From Anaerolinea sp. (GTDB taxonomy: Bacteria; Chloroflexota; Anaerolineae; Anaerolineales; Anaerolineaceae), in NCBI GenBank assembly GCA_013824385.1, contig PNNU01000155.1:1-7560 (forward strand): a DNA stretch of 7,560 nt, written 5' to 3'. Each line of letters starts with the position of its first letter. Position 1 is the stretch's first letter. Positions 1-6,327 of this stretch are shown piece by piece. Both the position numbers and the translations under genes were made by a program. Below the pieces are notes generated by a model, which searched no databases, was not told the DNA's origin, and saw nothing but the letters and a program-made list of their open reading frames with translations.

Positions 1-1071
1 CGCATTATCGCACAGACCTGCCGCCAATCTGGTTTATCTGTGGTCTACACTGAATTGATGGACTTTGGCGGAGATGAGATCTACATTAAATCTTTCCCGG
101 AGTTGGCAGGCAAATCATATGGAGAAATCCTTTCTCTTTACAACCACAATTGTGTCCTTGGCATCCTGACTCCGGGCAATCCCGCTCAATTAAATCCTCC
201 CATGGATTCCATCTTTACTGCTGCAGATCAATTGATCGTAGTTGCAGAAGATGACGATAAAATCTTTATCGATGGCAAAACAGCAATTCAAACTGAATTA
301 ATCAAGTCAATAAAAAGCGACAACACCAAACCTGAAAAGACATTGCTTATGGGCTGGAACTGGAAAGCACCTTCAATTATTCGCGAATTGGATAATTACG
401 TACCCGAAAGTTCTACGATTACCATCGTGGCAACTGCTGAAGGTGTTCAGAATAAGCTTAATGAACTGAAATCTGAATTGAAAAATCAGAAAATCACCTT
501 CCTTGAAGGGGATATCACTGACAGAAAGAATTTGGAATCGCTCAACCTGGGATCATTCGGCCACATAATTCTTCTTTGCTATTCTGATGAACTTGAAGTT
601 CAGAAAGCAGATGCCCGTACTATGATCACTCTGCTACACCTGCGCGACATCGCTGAAAAGACAAATCAAGACTTCTCAATCGTCAGCGAAATGCTCGATA
701 TCCGCAACCGCAACCTGGCTGAAGTTTCACAGGCAGATGATTTTATCGTCAGCGACAAACTGATCAGCTTGATGATGGCCCAGGTTTCTGAGAACAAAGC
801 CTTGAATTCTGTCTTCCAGGACATTTTCGACACCGACGGTTCCGAGATCTACCTTAAACCGATGTCTGAGTATATTGAAACTGGCAAACCTGTTAATTTC
901 TATACGGTTCTTGAGTCTGCCCGTCAAAAGAATGAAACCGCTATTGGTTTTCGCCTGATCGCCGATGCCAGAAATTCATCACAAGCTTATGGCATTCACC
1001 TCAACCCGGATAAATCAGAGAAAATCATTTTTGCTGCCAATGATAAAATTGTTGTGTTGGCCAACGATTAG
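1..1071 (+). CDS. CASTOR/POLLUX-type ion channel regulatory protein, C-terminal part (5' truncated)
   Basis: The reading frame is open from base 1, so the gene starts outside the window; a GTG at 40 is internal. About 356 residues are visible, all soluble. They resemble the cytoplasmic RCK-like part of CASTOR/POLLUX (DMI1) channel homologues, which in bacteria resemble TrkA-N potassium-channel regulators and are mostly uncharacterised. Numbering from the first visible codon, the sequence shows a TELMDFGGDEIYI segment (17-29), DQLIVVAEDD closing the first RCK half (76-85), the family-typical GWNWKAP after a short linker (118-124) opening a second Rossmann-like domain, and SEMLDIRNR (229-237). 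A second GSEIYLKP-type segment near 280-287 mirrors GGDEIYIK, indicating two tandem RCK repeats. The membrane helices expected in the family would lie upstream. The next gene starts 6 bp after the stop, suggesting co-transcription. Family call fairly sure; ion specificity unknown. Confidence 0.8.
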   Translation, partial: RIIAQTCRQSGLSVVYTELMDFGGDEIYIKSFPELAGKSYGEILSLYNHNCVLGILTPGNPAQLNPPMDSIFTAADQLIVVAEDDDKIFIDGKTAIQTELIKSIKSDNTKPEKTLLMGWNWKAPSIIRELDNYVPESSTITIVATAEGVQNKLNELKSELKNQKITFLEGDITDRKNLESLNLGSFGHIILLCYSDELEVQKADARTMITLLHLRDIAEKTNQDFSIVSEMLDIRNRNLAEVSQADDFIVSDKLISLMMAQVSENKALNSVFQDIFDTDGSEIYLKPMSEYIETGKPVNFYTVLESARQKNETAIGFRLIADARNSSQAYGIHLNPDKSEKIIFAANDKIVVLAND

Positions 1072-1077
1072 GAACCC

Positions 1078-1848
1078 ATGACACATAAAGCACCCATCCT
1101 AGAATTTGATGATGACCGTTCGGCCATCCTGATGCCTGATCCGTACCGTTTTGCGAAAAACGGACCGATCCCGGCCAGGGGCGTTTTATGTTTTTTCAAA
1201 GACGTGTTCGATGCCTTGCTGGCTGAGGATAAGCTGACCAAATTGGGTGACTTGCATTCAGAAATAGGTGATCATCCTGTTTATTCTTATTTGAGTGATG
1301 GAAAACCCGTTTCACTTATTCATCCCGGTGTAGGCGCCCCCCTGGCAGCCGCTTTCCTCGAAGAATTGATCGCCGTAGGAGTAACGAAGTATATTGTTTG
1401 CGGCGGCTGCGGCGTTCTTAATCAAGAAATTGCCGCCGGGCATCCCGTCATCCTCACCAGTGCAATCCGCGACGAAGGCACGTCTTACCACTACCTGCCC
1501 CCTGCCAGGGAAGTAAAAGCGAATCCCAAAGGTGTGGCTGCTCTTGAAAAAGCCTTCAAGGAATCCGGTTTGGAATATCGCACCGGCAAGTCCTGGACGA
1601 CAGATGCCATATATCGTGAAACCAAAGAGAAACGAAAAATACGGATAGCTGATGGCTGCGATGTGGTTGAGATGGAAGCGGCTGCTTTTTTTGCTGTGGC
1701 CCAATTCCGCGAGGTCACGCTTGGACAGGTGGTCTACGGCGGCGATCTGGTCATCCCCGAAGGCTGGGACGGACGGGAATGGCATAAACGTGGCGATGAC
1801 CGCCGCTTGATGTTTGAGATGGCCGTAAAAGCGGTATTAAACCTTTGA
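1078..1848 (+). CDS. Nucleoside phosphorylase, PNP/UDP phosphorylase family
   Basis: A 256-residue protein of the PNP_UDP_1 fold, which cleaves nucleosides with phosphate to give a free base and ribose-1-phosphate in the cytoplasm. Visible signatures are HPGVGAP (82-88) followed by a helix, GGCGVL (109-114) for the phosphate/ribose pocket, RDEGTSYHYLPP (131-142), TTDAIYRET (174-182), and VVEMEAAAFF (197-206). The MEAA core is where family members hold the ribose with Met and Glu. GGD at 221-223 lies where the base-contacting loop is expected. Length is normal for hexameric uridine/purine phosphorylases. The ATG at 1078 follows the upstream stop by 6 bp, with AGGA (1070-1073) overlapping that stop as the likely ribosome site, so translation is probably coupled. 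A strong terminator follows directly. Whether the substrate is uridine, a purine nucleoside or a modified nucleoside cannot be told from sequence alone. Confidence 0.88.
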   Translation: MTHKAPILEFDDDRSAILMPDPYRFAKNGPIPARGVLCFFKDVFDALLAEDKLTKLGDLHSEIGDHPVYSYLSDGKPVSLIHPGVGAPLAAAFLEELIAVGVTKYIVCGGCGVLNQEIAAGHPVILTSAIRDEGTSYHYLPPAREVKANPKGVAALEKAFKESGLEYRTGKSWTTDAIYRETKEKRKIRIADGCDVVEMEAAAFFAVAQFREVTLGQVVYGGDLVIPEGWDGREWHKRGDDRRLMFEMAVKAVLNL

Positions 1849-1850
1849 TC

Positions 1851-1885
1851 AAAAAACTGGAGTTTGTGAAAACTCCAGTTTTTTT
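1851..1885. terminator. Bidirectional Rho-independent terminator
   Basis: A perfect 15-bp inverted repeat (arms 1851-1865 and 1870-1884; core CTGGAGTTT / AAACTCCAG) with a GTGA tetraloop. It begins 3 bp after the phosphorylase stop codon. The A-tract on the left and T-tract on the right give a U-tail on either strand, so it can stop both the + transcript and the convergent lipA transcript that ends at 1950. Confidence 0.93.
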
Positions 1886-1949
1886 GTGCAAAGCATAAAA
1901 CTTTATATAGCCTTAAAATCCAAATCTCCGGGGTCCGCCTTAATTGAAC

Positions 1950-2888
1950 CTATGCGCCACCGTATAATGATTGATGCACCTTACTTAATGCGATCACCTG
2001 TTCGACAGCATGATAAGAGGAGCGTACCAATGGCGCGCTTTCGACCCATTTGAATCCAATGCTCAACCCAAACTGTTTTAGCTCTGCAAATTCTTCCAGG
2101 GTGTAATAACGCTCAATCGGCAAGTGTTTACGGCTGGGCTGAAGGTATTGCCCGATGGTCAGGATGTCCACGTCCCAATCACGCAGGTCTTGCATAACCT
2201 CTTTTACCTCTTCGATTGTCTCTCCCAAACCAAGCATGATGCCCGATTTGGTCAACACTTCAGGATCCATTGCTTTGGCGTTTTTCAGCACCGCTTCAGA
2301 CCATTCATAATGATCCTGCGGTTGAACTTTTTTGAACAATGAAGGTACTGTTTCAACATTGTGGTTGAGAATCTCTGGTCTTTCATCCATAACCGTCTTC
2401 AACGCGGATATACTGGCTTTAAAGTCGGGGATCAATACCTCCACTGAACAACCGGGAGCCAATTCGCGAATTCTGCGAATAATTGCGGCAAAGATCGGTG
2501 CGCCGCCGTCTTCACGTTCATCACGATTGACGGAGGTGATCACTGCATGTTTGAGTTTCATAGATTTCACTGCCTGTGCGACGCGTTCAGGTTCGTCCCA
2601 ATCAAGGTCACCTGGCCTGCCATGCTTGACATCGCAAAACCTGCAGGCTCGTGTGCAGACATCACCCAAGATCAAGAAGGTCGCAGTGCCGCTGCCCCAA
2701 CATTCCCCCATATTTGGACACCCCGCCTCTTCGCATACCGTGTGAAGTTCCTTGCTGCGCATTAATTCCTGCAGTTTGGTATACGTTTCTCCATTTGGCG
2801 CCTGAACCTTGATCCACTCGGGTCTGCGCTGGGGTCGGGGAGTGCTGTGTTCATTGTCAAAACGATCTCGAGTAGGGACTTGTGCCAT
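1950..2888 (-). CDS. lipA: Lipoyl synthase LipA (radical SAM)
   Basis: Inserts two sulfurs into protein-bound octanoyl groups to make lipoyl cofactors for 2-oxoacid dehydrogenases and the glycine cleavage H protein. The 312-residue protein (numbered from the chosen ATG) carries both LipA clusters. The auxiliary [4Fe-4S] cysteines are C52, C57 and C63 in [14 protein letters not shown], and the radical-SAM motif is C78-x3-C82-x2-C85 in [18 protein letters not shown] (118-124), HNVETV (176-181), MLGLGET (218-224) and the C-terminal RSSYHA (289-294), whose serine ligates the auxiliary cluster, are also present. The frame opens further upstream to a TTG at 2951 that overlaps the preceding regulator's stop. 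I chose the ATG at 2888 because AGGAG (2900-2896) sits 7 nt before it and the extra 21 residues look like leader sequence. No lipB is in the window. It may be read through from the regulator gene upstream or from its own promoter. Confidence 0.96.
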   Translation of the reverse strand: MAQVPTRDRFDNEHSTPRPQRRPEWIKVQAPNGETYTKLQELMRSKELHTVCEEAGCPNMGECWGSGTATFLILGDVCTRACRFCDVKHGRPGDLDWDEPERVAQAVKSMKLKHAVITSVNRDEREDGGAPIFAAIIRRIRELAPGCSVEVLIPDFKASISALKTVMDERPEILNHNVETVPSLFKKVQPQDHYEWSEAVLKNAKAMDPEVLTKSGIMLGLGETIEEVKEVMQDLRDWDVDILTIGQYLQPSRKHLPIERYYTLEEFAELKQFGLSIGFKWVESAPLVRSSYHAVEQVIALSKVHQSLYGGA

Positions 2889-2891
2889 AAT

Positions 2892-2928
2892 AAAACTCCT
2901 GGTCAAATTATAACCTGCCAGGAGTTTT
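2892..2928 (-). promoter_or_regulatory. Inverted repeat around a -10-like box, covering the lipA ribosome site
   Basis: A perfect 11-bp inverted repeat, AAAACTCCTGG (2892-2902) and CCAGGAGTTTT (2918-2928), with a 15-nt loop. On the minus strand the loop contains TATAAT (2912-2907), a consensus -10 box ending 18 nt before the lipA ATG; no good -35 is visible. The arm nearest lipA contains its Shine-Dalgarno AGGAG. It could be an operator over the promoter, an RNA hairpin hiding the ribosome site in read-through transcripts, or a weak terminator for the upstream regulator gene (only four Ts follow). The repeat is certain; its function is inference. Confidence 0.6.
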
Positions 2929-2947
2929 GAAATAGAAAATACGGATA

Positions 2948-3697
2948 TCAATTTTCTGTCGTCAATTTATAACCCACACGATCGATATTTTTGATCACCG
3001 GGTTAGTTGCATCGATCCTGAGAAACTCTTGTCGCAGAAGATAGACCAGGTATTTCAAACGGTTATGCGCCGAGATACTCGTTTCTCCCCAAATTTCTTT
3101 GGTTATTTCATCATAAGGTAACACCCGCGGAGCATTCTTGGCTAAAACGAGTAGAACTTCAAACATTCTTCCGGTTAACTGAATACGTTCACCTTTATAA
3201 ACGATCTCTTGCGAATCAAGATCAAGGATCAATTCGATCATTGAAAAACCAAGCCGATTTACTTTTTGTTTCTTTCCGCTTCTTCTCAGTACGCAATTTA
3301 CCCTGGCCACGACTTCAGCCTGGTCAAAGGGTTTGGTAATGTAATCATCCATACCCATTTGCAGCGCCTTGACAACATTTTCAGTTTGCCGAGCAGCGGA
3401 AACGACAATAACGGGTAATTCTGATAGCTTTCTCAACTCTTGATAAGTCTGCCAGCCATCCATTTCAGGCATCATGATATCGAGAATGATGAGATTCGGT
3501 TTGACTTCATGGATCTTTTTGAGTGCTTCTTTACCACTGCAAGCCCCGCTAACATCGAACCCTTTTGACTGGAACATTAGCTTAAGCAGGATTATATTAT
3601 CCGGCTCATCGTCAATTAACAGTATTCTTGGGTGCTCTCCTGGGGTTTTATGATCCAGGTCAACACCTTCTTTCATCTGTAAAGTTAATGTAGTCAT
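2948..3697 (-). CDS. OmpR-type response regulator (second of a paralogous pair)
   Basis: A 249-residue cytoplasmic two-component regulator: short N-terminal extension (1-23), CheY-like receiver (about 24-138) and a C-terminal winged-helix DNA-binding domain (about 150-247). Receiver residues are intact: acidic pocket D29/D30/E31, phospho-acceptor D73 in [11 protein letters not shown], switch S100, Y119 and K122 in DDYITKPF. The output domain has [10 protein letters not shown], the probable recognition helix [15 protein letters not shown] (212-226) and a wing ending in DRVGYKL. It is roughly half or more identical by eye to the regulator encoded upstream, including a shared GVDLD in the extension, so the two arose by duplication. 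No kinase gene is adjacent, so target and signal are unknown. The ATG at 3697 has no well-spaced Shine-Dalgarno; GGGAG at 3717-3713 lies 15 nt away. lipA starts 59 bp after its stop. Confidence 0.93.
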   Translation of the reverse strand: MTTLTLQMKEGVDLDHKTPGEHPRILLIDDEPDNIILLKLMFQSKGFDVSGACSGKEALKKIHEVKPNLIILDIMMPEMDGWQTYQELRKLSELPVIVVSAARQTENVVKALQMGMDDYITKPFDQAEVVARVNCVLRRSGKKQKVNRLGFSMIELILDLDSQEIVYKGERIQLTGRMFEVLLVLAKNAPRVLPYDEITKEIWGETSISAHNRLKYLVYLLRQEFLRIDATNPVIKNIDRVGYKLTTEN

Positions 3698-3713
3698 AAA
3701 CAGCCCATATTTC

Positions 3714-3765
3714 TCCCTTTTAGGGGTTTCCGTTTAATTCTACCCATAAAAGGGATTTAGTACAA
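3714..3765 (-). promoter_or_regulatory. Candidate promoter within an inverted repeat upstream of the second response regulator
   Basis: Arms 3714-3727 and 3742-3755 pair at 13 of 14 positions (core TCCCTTTTA / TAAAAGGGA) around a 14-nt loop. On the minus strand TAGAAT (3742-3737) is a 5-of-6 match to a -10 box, with TTGTAC (3765-3760) as a weak -35 at 17-bp spacing. The arm nearest the gene includes GGGAG, the only Shine-Dalgarno-like sequence before the start codon. The arrangement parallels the repeat before lipA. The repeat is plain; the promoter is plausible; regulation is inferred. Confidence 0.5.
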
Positions 3766-3811
3766 ATTTCCCGACCCTGTCCATCGAGTGAAACAATTCA
3801 TTTAGTTAAGA

Positions 3812-3840
3812 AATGAGAATGATAATATATCATCCTCATT
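3812..3840 (-). terminator. Hairpin downstream of the first response regulator, possible terminator
   Basis: A 13-bp imperfect inverted repeat (3812-3824 and 3828-3840; core ATGAGAATGATA / TATCATCCTCAT) with a 3-nt apex, about 35 bp past the regulator's stop. The single mismatch is A-C on + but a G-U wobble in minus-strand RNA, so the hairpin is complete only in the transcript of this regulator. It is AT-rich and the T-tail is short (ATTTCTT), so termination may be partial. The GAGAAT-GATAAT run also looks loosely like a Fur-type operator. Confidence 0.45.
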
Positions 3841-3874
3841 GTAGCAACTATTCGGTCGTATTCAAGCCTTCAAT

Positions 3875-4648
3875 TTAATCGCCTGTTATAAGCTTATAAC
3901 CCAATCGATCAATATTTTCGATGAGCTCTACTTTATCATCTATCTTCAAAAATTCCTGTCTTAATAAATAAACAAGGTATTTCAATCGGTTACGCACAGA
4001 GGCAGAATTCTCTCCCCAGACTTTTTCAGTCAATTCTTGATAATTAACTACTTTGGGAGCTGATTTTGCCAGTAATGCCAGCACTTCAAACATCTTGCCC
4101 GTTAATTGAATGGTGCTGCCTCTGTAAGTCACTTCATAGGTTTCGAGATCAATGATCAAATCCACGCCCGGGAATGAAAGCACATTTAACACCATGGGCT
4201 TTTCAGCACGACGCAGCACCGCATGTACTCGTGCGGTTACTTCGGCACTGTTAAAAGGTTTGGTAATGTAATCATCCACTCCATGCTGGAGTAAATTGAC
4301 AATCTCTTCTTTTTGGTTGACTGCGGATAGAACAATCACGGGGATATCATTGATCTTGCGAATCGCATCCAGGGTTTGTCTGCCGTCCATTTCAGGCATG
4401 AGCAAATCAAGAATAACGATGGAGGGATTGATATCGTTGATCTTTTTTATTGCTTCTCTGCCGCTTAATGCCCCTGCGACGTTGAAGCCGTCATTGATGA
4501 AAATATGCTTTAGTAGAGTGATCGTATCCGGTTCATCATCCACAACAAGAATTCTGCGTCGGTTGACTGGTTCCAATTCGTCGAGATCGACCCCACTACC
4601 ATAAGGCACAGCATTATTCTCGGCGGTTTTCAAGGTATTGGCTATCAT
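3875..4648 (-). CDS. OmpR-type response regulator (first of a paralogous pair)
   Basis: A two-component DNA-binding regulator of 257 residues from the chosen ATG. The receiver has acidic D37/D38/E39, phospho-acceptor D81 in VILDLLMPEMDG, switch S108 and K130 in DDYITKPF, so it should be phosphorylatable. A winged-helix output domain follows, with QLTGKMFEVL, WGENSASVRNRLK and a recognition helix [14 protein letters not shown] identical over 14 residues to that of the downstream paralogue; the two probably recognise similar sites. The frame continues upstream to a GTG at 4687, but that has no ribosome site, whereas the ATG at 4648 has AGGAG at 4657-4653 (spacing 4, a little short). A consensus-like promoter lies about 120 bp upstream in an AT-rich region with phased repeats, consistent with regulated, possibly autoregulated, expression. 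No histidine kinase is in the window. Confidence 0.93.
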   Translation of the reverse strand: MIANTLKTAENNAVPYGSGVDLDELEPVNRRRILVVDDEPDTITLLKHIFINDGFNVAGALSGREAIKKINDINPSIVILDLLMPEMDGRQTLDAIRKINDIPVIVLSAVNQKEEIVNLLQHGVDDYITKPFNSAEVTARVHAVLRRAEKPMVLNVLSFPGVDLIIDLETYEVTYRGSTIQLTGKMFEVLALLAKSAPKVVNYQELTEKVWGENSASVRNRLKYLVYLLRQEFLKIDDKVELIENIDRLGYKLITGD

Positions 4649-4740
4649 GGCACTCCTAAGAATTGCGCAGGCACCTGCTTTACTCACATATTACTATGCC
4701 CGTTCGATTTTGTGCACTTTACTACAAAAATAACCATAAT

Positions 4741-4778
4741 AGTAACTTTAGCAGTAATCTATTAGTATTATAACAGTA
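4741..4778. repeat. Four helically phased AGTA repeats (candidate regulator-binding array)
   Basis: AGTA occurs on + at 4741, 4753, 4764 and 4775, so spacings are 12, 11 and 11 bp, about one helical turn. Local contexts are ATAGTAAC, GCAGTAAT, TTAGTATT and ACAGTATA. The array overlaps and extends downstream of the -10 box of the first response regulator's promoter. OmpR-family dimers typically bind direct repeats one turn apart, so this could be an autoregulatory site. The region is AT-rich, so chance short repeats are possible. Confidence 0.4.
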
Positions 4779-4794
4779 TAATTTTGGAATTCAA
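4767..4794 (-). promoter_or_regulatory. Sigma70-type promoter of the first response regulator
   Basis: On the minus strand TTGAAT (4794-4789) and TATAAT (4772-4767) are separated by 16 bp, giving transcription from about 4760 and a leader of roughly 110 nt to the ATG at 4648. The -10 is part of an ATTATA-ACAG-TATAAT inverted repeat (4767-4782), which also places a TATAAT on the + strand, though without a visible -35 there. Confidence 0.6.
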
Positions 4795-4830
4795 GTAAAA
4801 AAATCTAAATCCTCTCATCTTTTTACGCCG

Positions 4831-4853
4831 TGTTATACTTTTCTCCGAAAGGA
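4831..4853 (+). promoter_or_regulatory. Extended -10 promoter and ribosome site of rsmI
   Basis: TGTTATACT (4831-4839) matches an extended -10 (TGn plus TATACT); no -35 is visible at the right distance, which fits an extended -10 promoter. AAAGGA (4848-4853) lies 8 nt before the ATG at 4862. The predicted leader is only about 15 nt. Confidence 0.55.
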
Positions 4854-4861
4854 TTCAACTT

Positions 4862-5560
4862 ATGCTTGTTTTAGTCGCCACACCGATTGGTAATTTAGGA
4901 GATATTTCTCAGCGAGCCCTCGCGTCCCTTGAATCCGCGGAGGTTGTGGTTAGCGAAGACACTCGTAAAACAGGCTTTCTGCTCACGCATTTCAGTATCA
5001 AAAAGCCACAAATTTCCTTTCGCGAAGACAACGAACAACGCGTTCTACCCAAAATCATGGAAATCCTTTCATCCGGTAAAAATGTTGCCCTGGTAACAGA
5101 TGCCGGTACACCCTCCATTTCAGACCCCGGTTTCATCCTGGTGCGCAGTGCGATTGCCTCAGGCATTGAAGTAAGCGCCATCCCCGGCCCCACCGCTCTG
5201 ATTATGGCAGTTATTCTTTCCGGTTTGCCGGTACACAGTTTCACCTTCCGCGGATTTCCTCCGCGTAAAAGCGGACCCCGCAAGCGCTGGATGGAAATCG
5301 ATCAAAAATCGCCTCATACGCTTATTTTTTATGAGAGCCCTCACCGCCTGGTTGCCTTTCTGCGTGACGCACTGGAAGTCTACGGTGACCGATCGGCTGT
5401 GATAGCCAATGACCTGACTAAAAAATTTGAGACCCTCTTTCGAGGGTCCCTGAGTGAGTTAATTGTTGAAATGGAAAAAACCGATCTCAAAGGCGAATTC
5501 GCCGTGGTCATCGCCAGCGCAGATTACGCTCTGGTAACGACTTCATTTTCCAATGAGTGA
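4862..5560 (+). CDS. rsmI: 16S rRNA (cytidine-1402-2'-O)-methyltransferase RsmI, short form
   Basis: Methylates the ribose 2'-OH of C1402 in the 16S rRNA decoding centre using SAM. The 232-residue protein has the tetrapyrrole-methylase-type fold with the expected RsmI motifs: [12 protein letters not shown] (5-16), [11 protein letters not shown] (31-41), [16 protein letters not shown] (75-90), [10 protein letters not shown] (105-114), [10 protein letters not shown] (129-138), FYESPHRL (156-163), [13 protein letters not shown] (183-195) and KGEFAVVI (210-217). E. coli RsmI is about 286 residues; this one stops soon after the catalytic domain and lacks the C-terminal helical extension. LTKKFE is preceded by ND where RE is common. 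The ATG at 4862 has a clear ribosome site (AAAGGA). The last 18 bp overlap the convergent transporter gene, with no terminator between them. Confidence 0.95.
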   Translation: MLVLVATPIGNLGDISQRALASLESAEVVVSEDTRKTGFLLTHFSIKKPQISFREDNEQRVLPKIMEILSSGKNVALVTDAGTPSISDPGFILVRSAIASGIEVSAIPGPTALIMAVILSGLPVHSFTFRGFPPRKSGPRKRWMEIDQKSPHTLIFYESPHRLVAFLRDALEVYGDRSAVIANDLTKKFETLFRGSLSELIVEMEKTDLKGEFAVVIASADYALVTTSFSNE

Positions 5561-6268
5561 AAATCGCGTTTTGGTATCGTAGTAATCTTCATTCTCGGAA
5601 CGTTTCAATTTGGCCACCACCCAATAGGTAACAGGCGTCATCAGTGCTTCAATCAGGCACTTGAAAATGTAATTGGCGACGATCAAAGTAAAGAACAAAC
5701 TCCATGGGAAAACCCCCACCAAACAAGCCACACCGATGAAAATGACTGAATCCACGCCCTCACCTACGAGCGTGCTGCCGATGGTCCGCATCCAGAGCCT
5801 GCGGCCTTTGGTGGCAACTTTCATCTTGGCAAGAATCACCGAATTGGTAAATTCACCCGCCAGATAGGCCACCAGGCTGGCCAGCACGATGCCACCGGTG
5901 CTGATGCCGCCTAAAACGTTATTGAATGCAGTTTGGCCGGTGGTTTCCATCCAGGTGGCTTCACCCGGCATGATGCGAACCAACCAGAGGACTACAGCCA
6001 TGAGCGCCAGGCAGGCAAAGCCCGTCCAAATCACGCGGCGCGACTTGCGAAAACCGTAGACTTCAGTGAGCACGTCCCCGAAGATGTAGCTGATGGGGAA
6101 CAAGATCGTTCCGGCGTCAAACGCCAGGGGCAGCCCAAAAAGGGAAACCCCCCAATCCACGATTTTGGCGGACGAGGCAATATTGCTGACAATCAACACG
6201 GTCACGAAGGCTGCCATGACCAGGTCGAAATAGCGGTAAACACGAGGTTGGATATTTTCTTGGCTCAA
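5543..6268 (-). CDS. yhhQ: Queuosine precursor transporter, YhhQ/VUT family
   Basis: An integral membrane importer for queuosine precursors (preQ0/preQ1 in characterised members), which feed tRNA wobble-position modification. The 241-residue protein has about six hydrophobic segments (roughly 15-35, 42-63, 78-99, 122-147, 163-186, 189-217). Family features are VSNI near residue 27, [20 protein letters not shown] with acidic residues D51 and D65 and E69, YGFRKSR (71-77), GEFTNS (138-143) and [14 protein letters not shown] (164-177). The start is a TTG at 6268, the only reasonable choice, with AAGGA (6282-6278) 9 nt upstream. It is divergent from rsmE and convergent with rsmI, overlapping rsmI by 18 bp. 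No queuosine biosynthesis gene is in the window, consistent with salvage but not proof of it. The exact substrate is not determined by the sequence. Confidence 0.92.
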   Translation of the reverse strand: MSQENIQPRVYRYFDLVMAAFVTVLIVSNIASSAKIVDWGVSLFGLPLAFDAGTILFPISYIFGDVLTEVYGFRKSRRVIWTGFACLALMAVVLWLVRIMPGEATWMETTGQTAFNNVLGGISTGGIVLASLVAYLAGEFTNSVILAKMKVATKGRRLWMRTIGSTLVGEGVDSVIFIGVACLVGVFPWSLFFTLIVANYIFKCLIEALMTPVTYWVVAKLKRSENEDYYDTKTRFSLIGK

Positions 6269-6302
6269 TCTACAATTTCCTTATATTCAAAAAGATGCAC
6301 CT

Positions 6303-6320
6303 AGTATAATCGAAGTGGAG
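6303..6320. promoter_or_regulatory. Overlapping divergent -10 boxes between yhhQ and rsmE, plus rsmE ribosome site
   Basis: The 8-mer AGTATAAT (6303-6310) reads TATAAT on + (6305-6310) and TATACT on - (6308-6303), so one short element can serve as -10 for both divergent genes. Neither side has a good -35; TTATAT at 6281-6286 is a poor + candidate. GGAG (6317-6320) lies 7 nt before the rsmE ATG, and the predicted + start site falls almost on it, implying a leader of about 10 nt. Confidence 0.5.
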
Positions 6321-6327
6321 AAAAACC

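Noticed and set aside
1312..1785. 157-residue minus-strand reading frame inside the nucleoside phosphorylase gene
   Set aside because: It lies wholly opposite a well-recognised gene, shows no recognisable motifs and has no promoter or ribosome site of its own.
2332..2745. 137-residue plus-strand reading frame opposite lipA
   Set aside because: Antisense shadow of the conserved LipA radical-SAM core; no independent support.
2889..2951. Longer lipA starting at TTG 2951 overlapping the regulator stop
   Set aside because: ATG 2888 has an AGGAG at ideal spacing, and the extra 21 residues are encoded by the inverted repeat and promoter-like sequence.
4649..4687. Longer first response regulator starting at GTG 4687
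   Set aside because: No Shine-Dalgarno before the GTG, while the ATG at 4648 has AGGAG four bases upstream.
5543..5570. Terminator between the convergent rsmI and transporter genes
   Set aside because: Only a weak ATTTTC/GAAAAT pairing (5545-5550/5559-5564) is present, too short and AT-rich to call.
6269..6327. preQ1 riboswitch before the queuosine-precursor transporter
   Set aside because: The 59-bp leader shows no recognisable preQ1 aptamer stem or conserved A-rich tail, and the predicted start site leaves little room for one.
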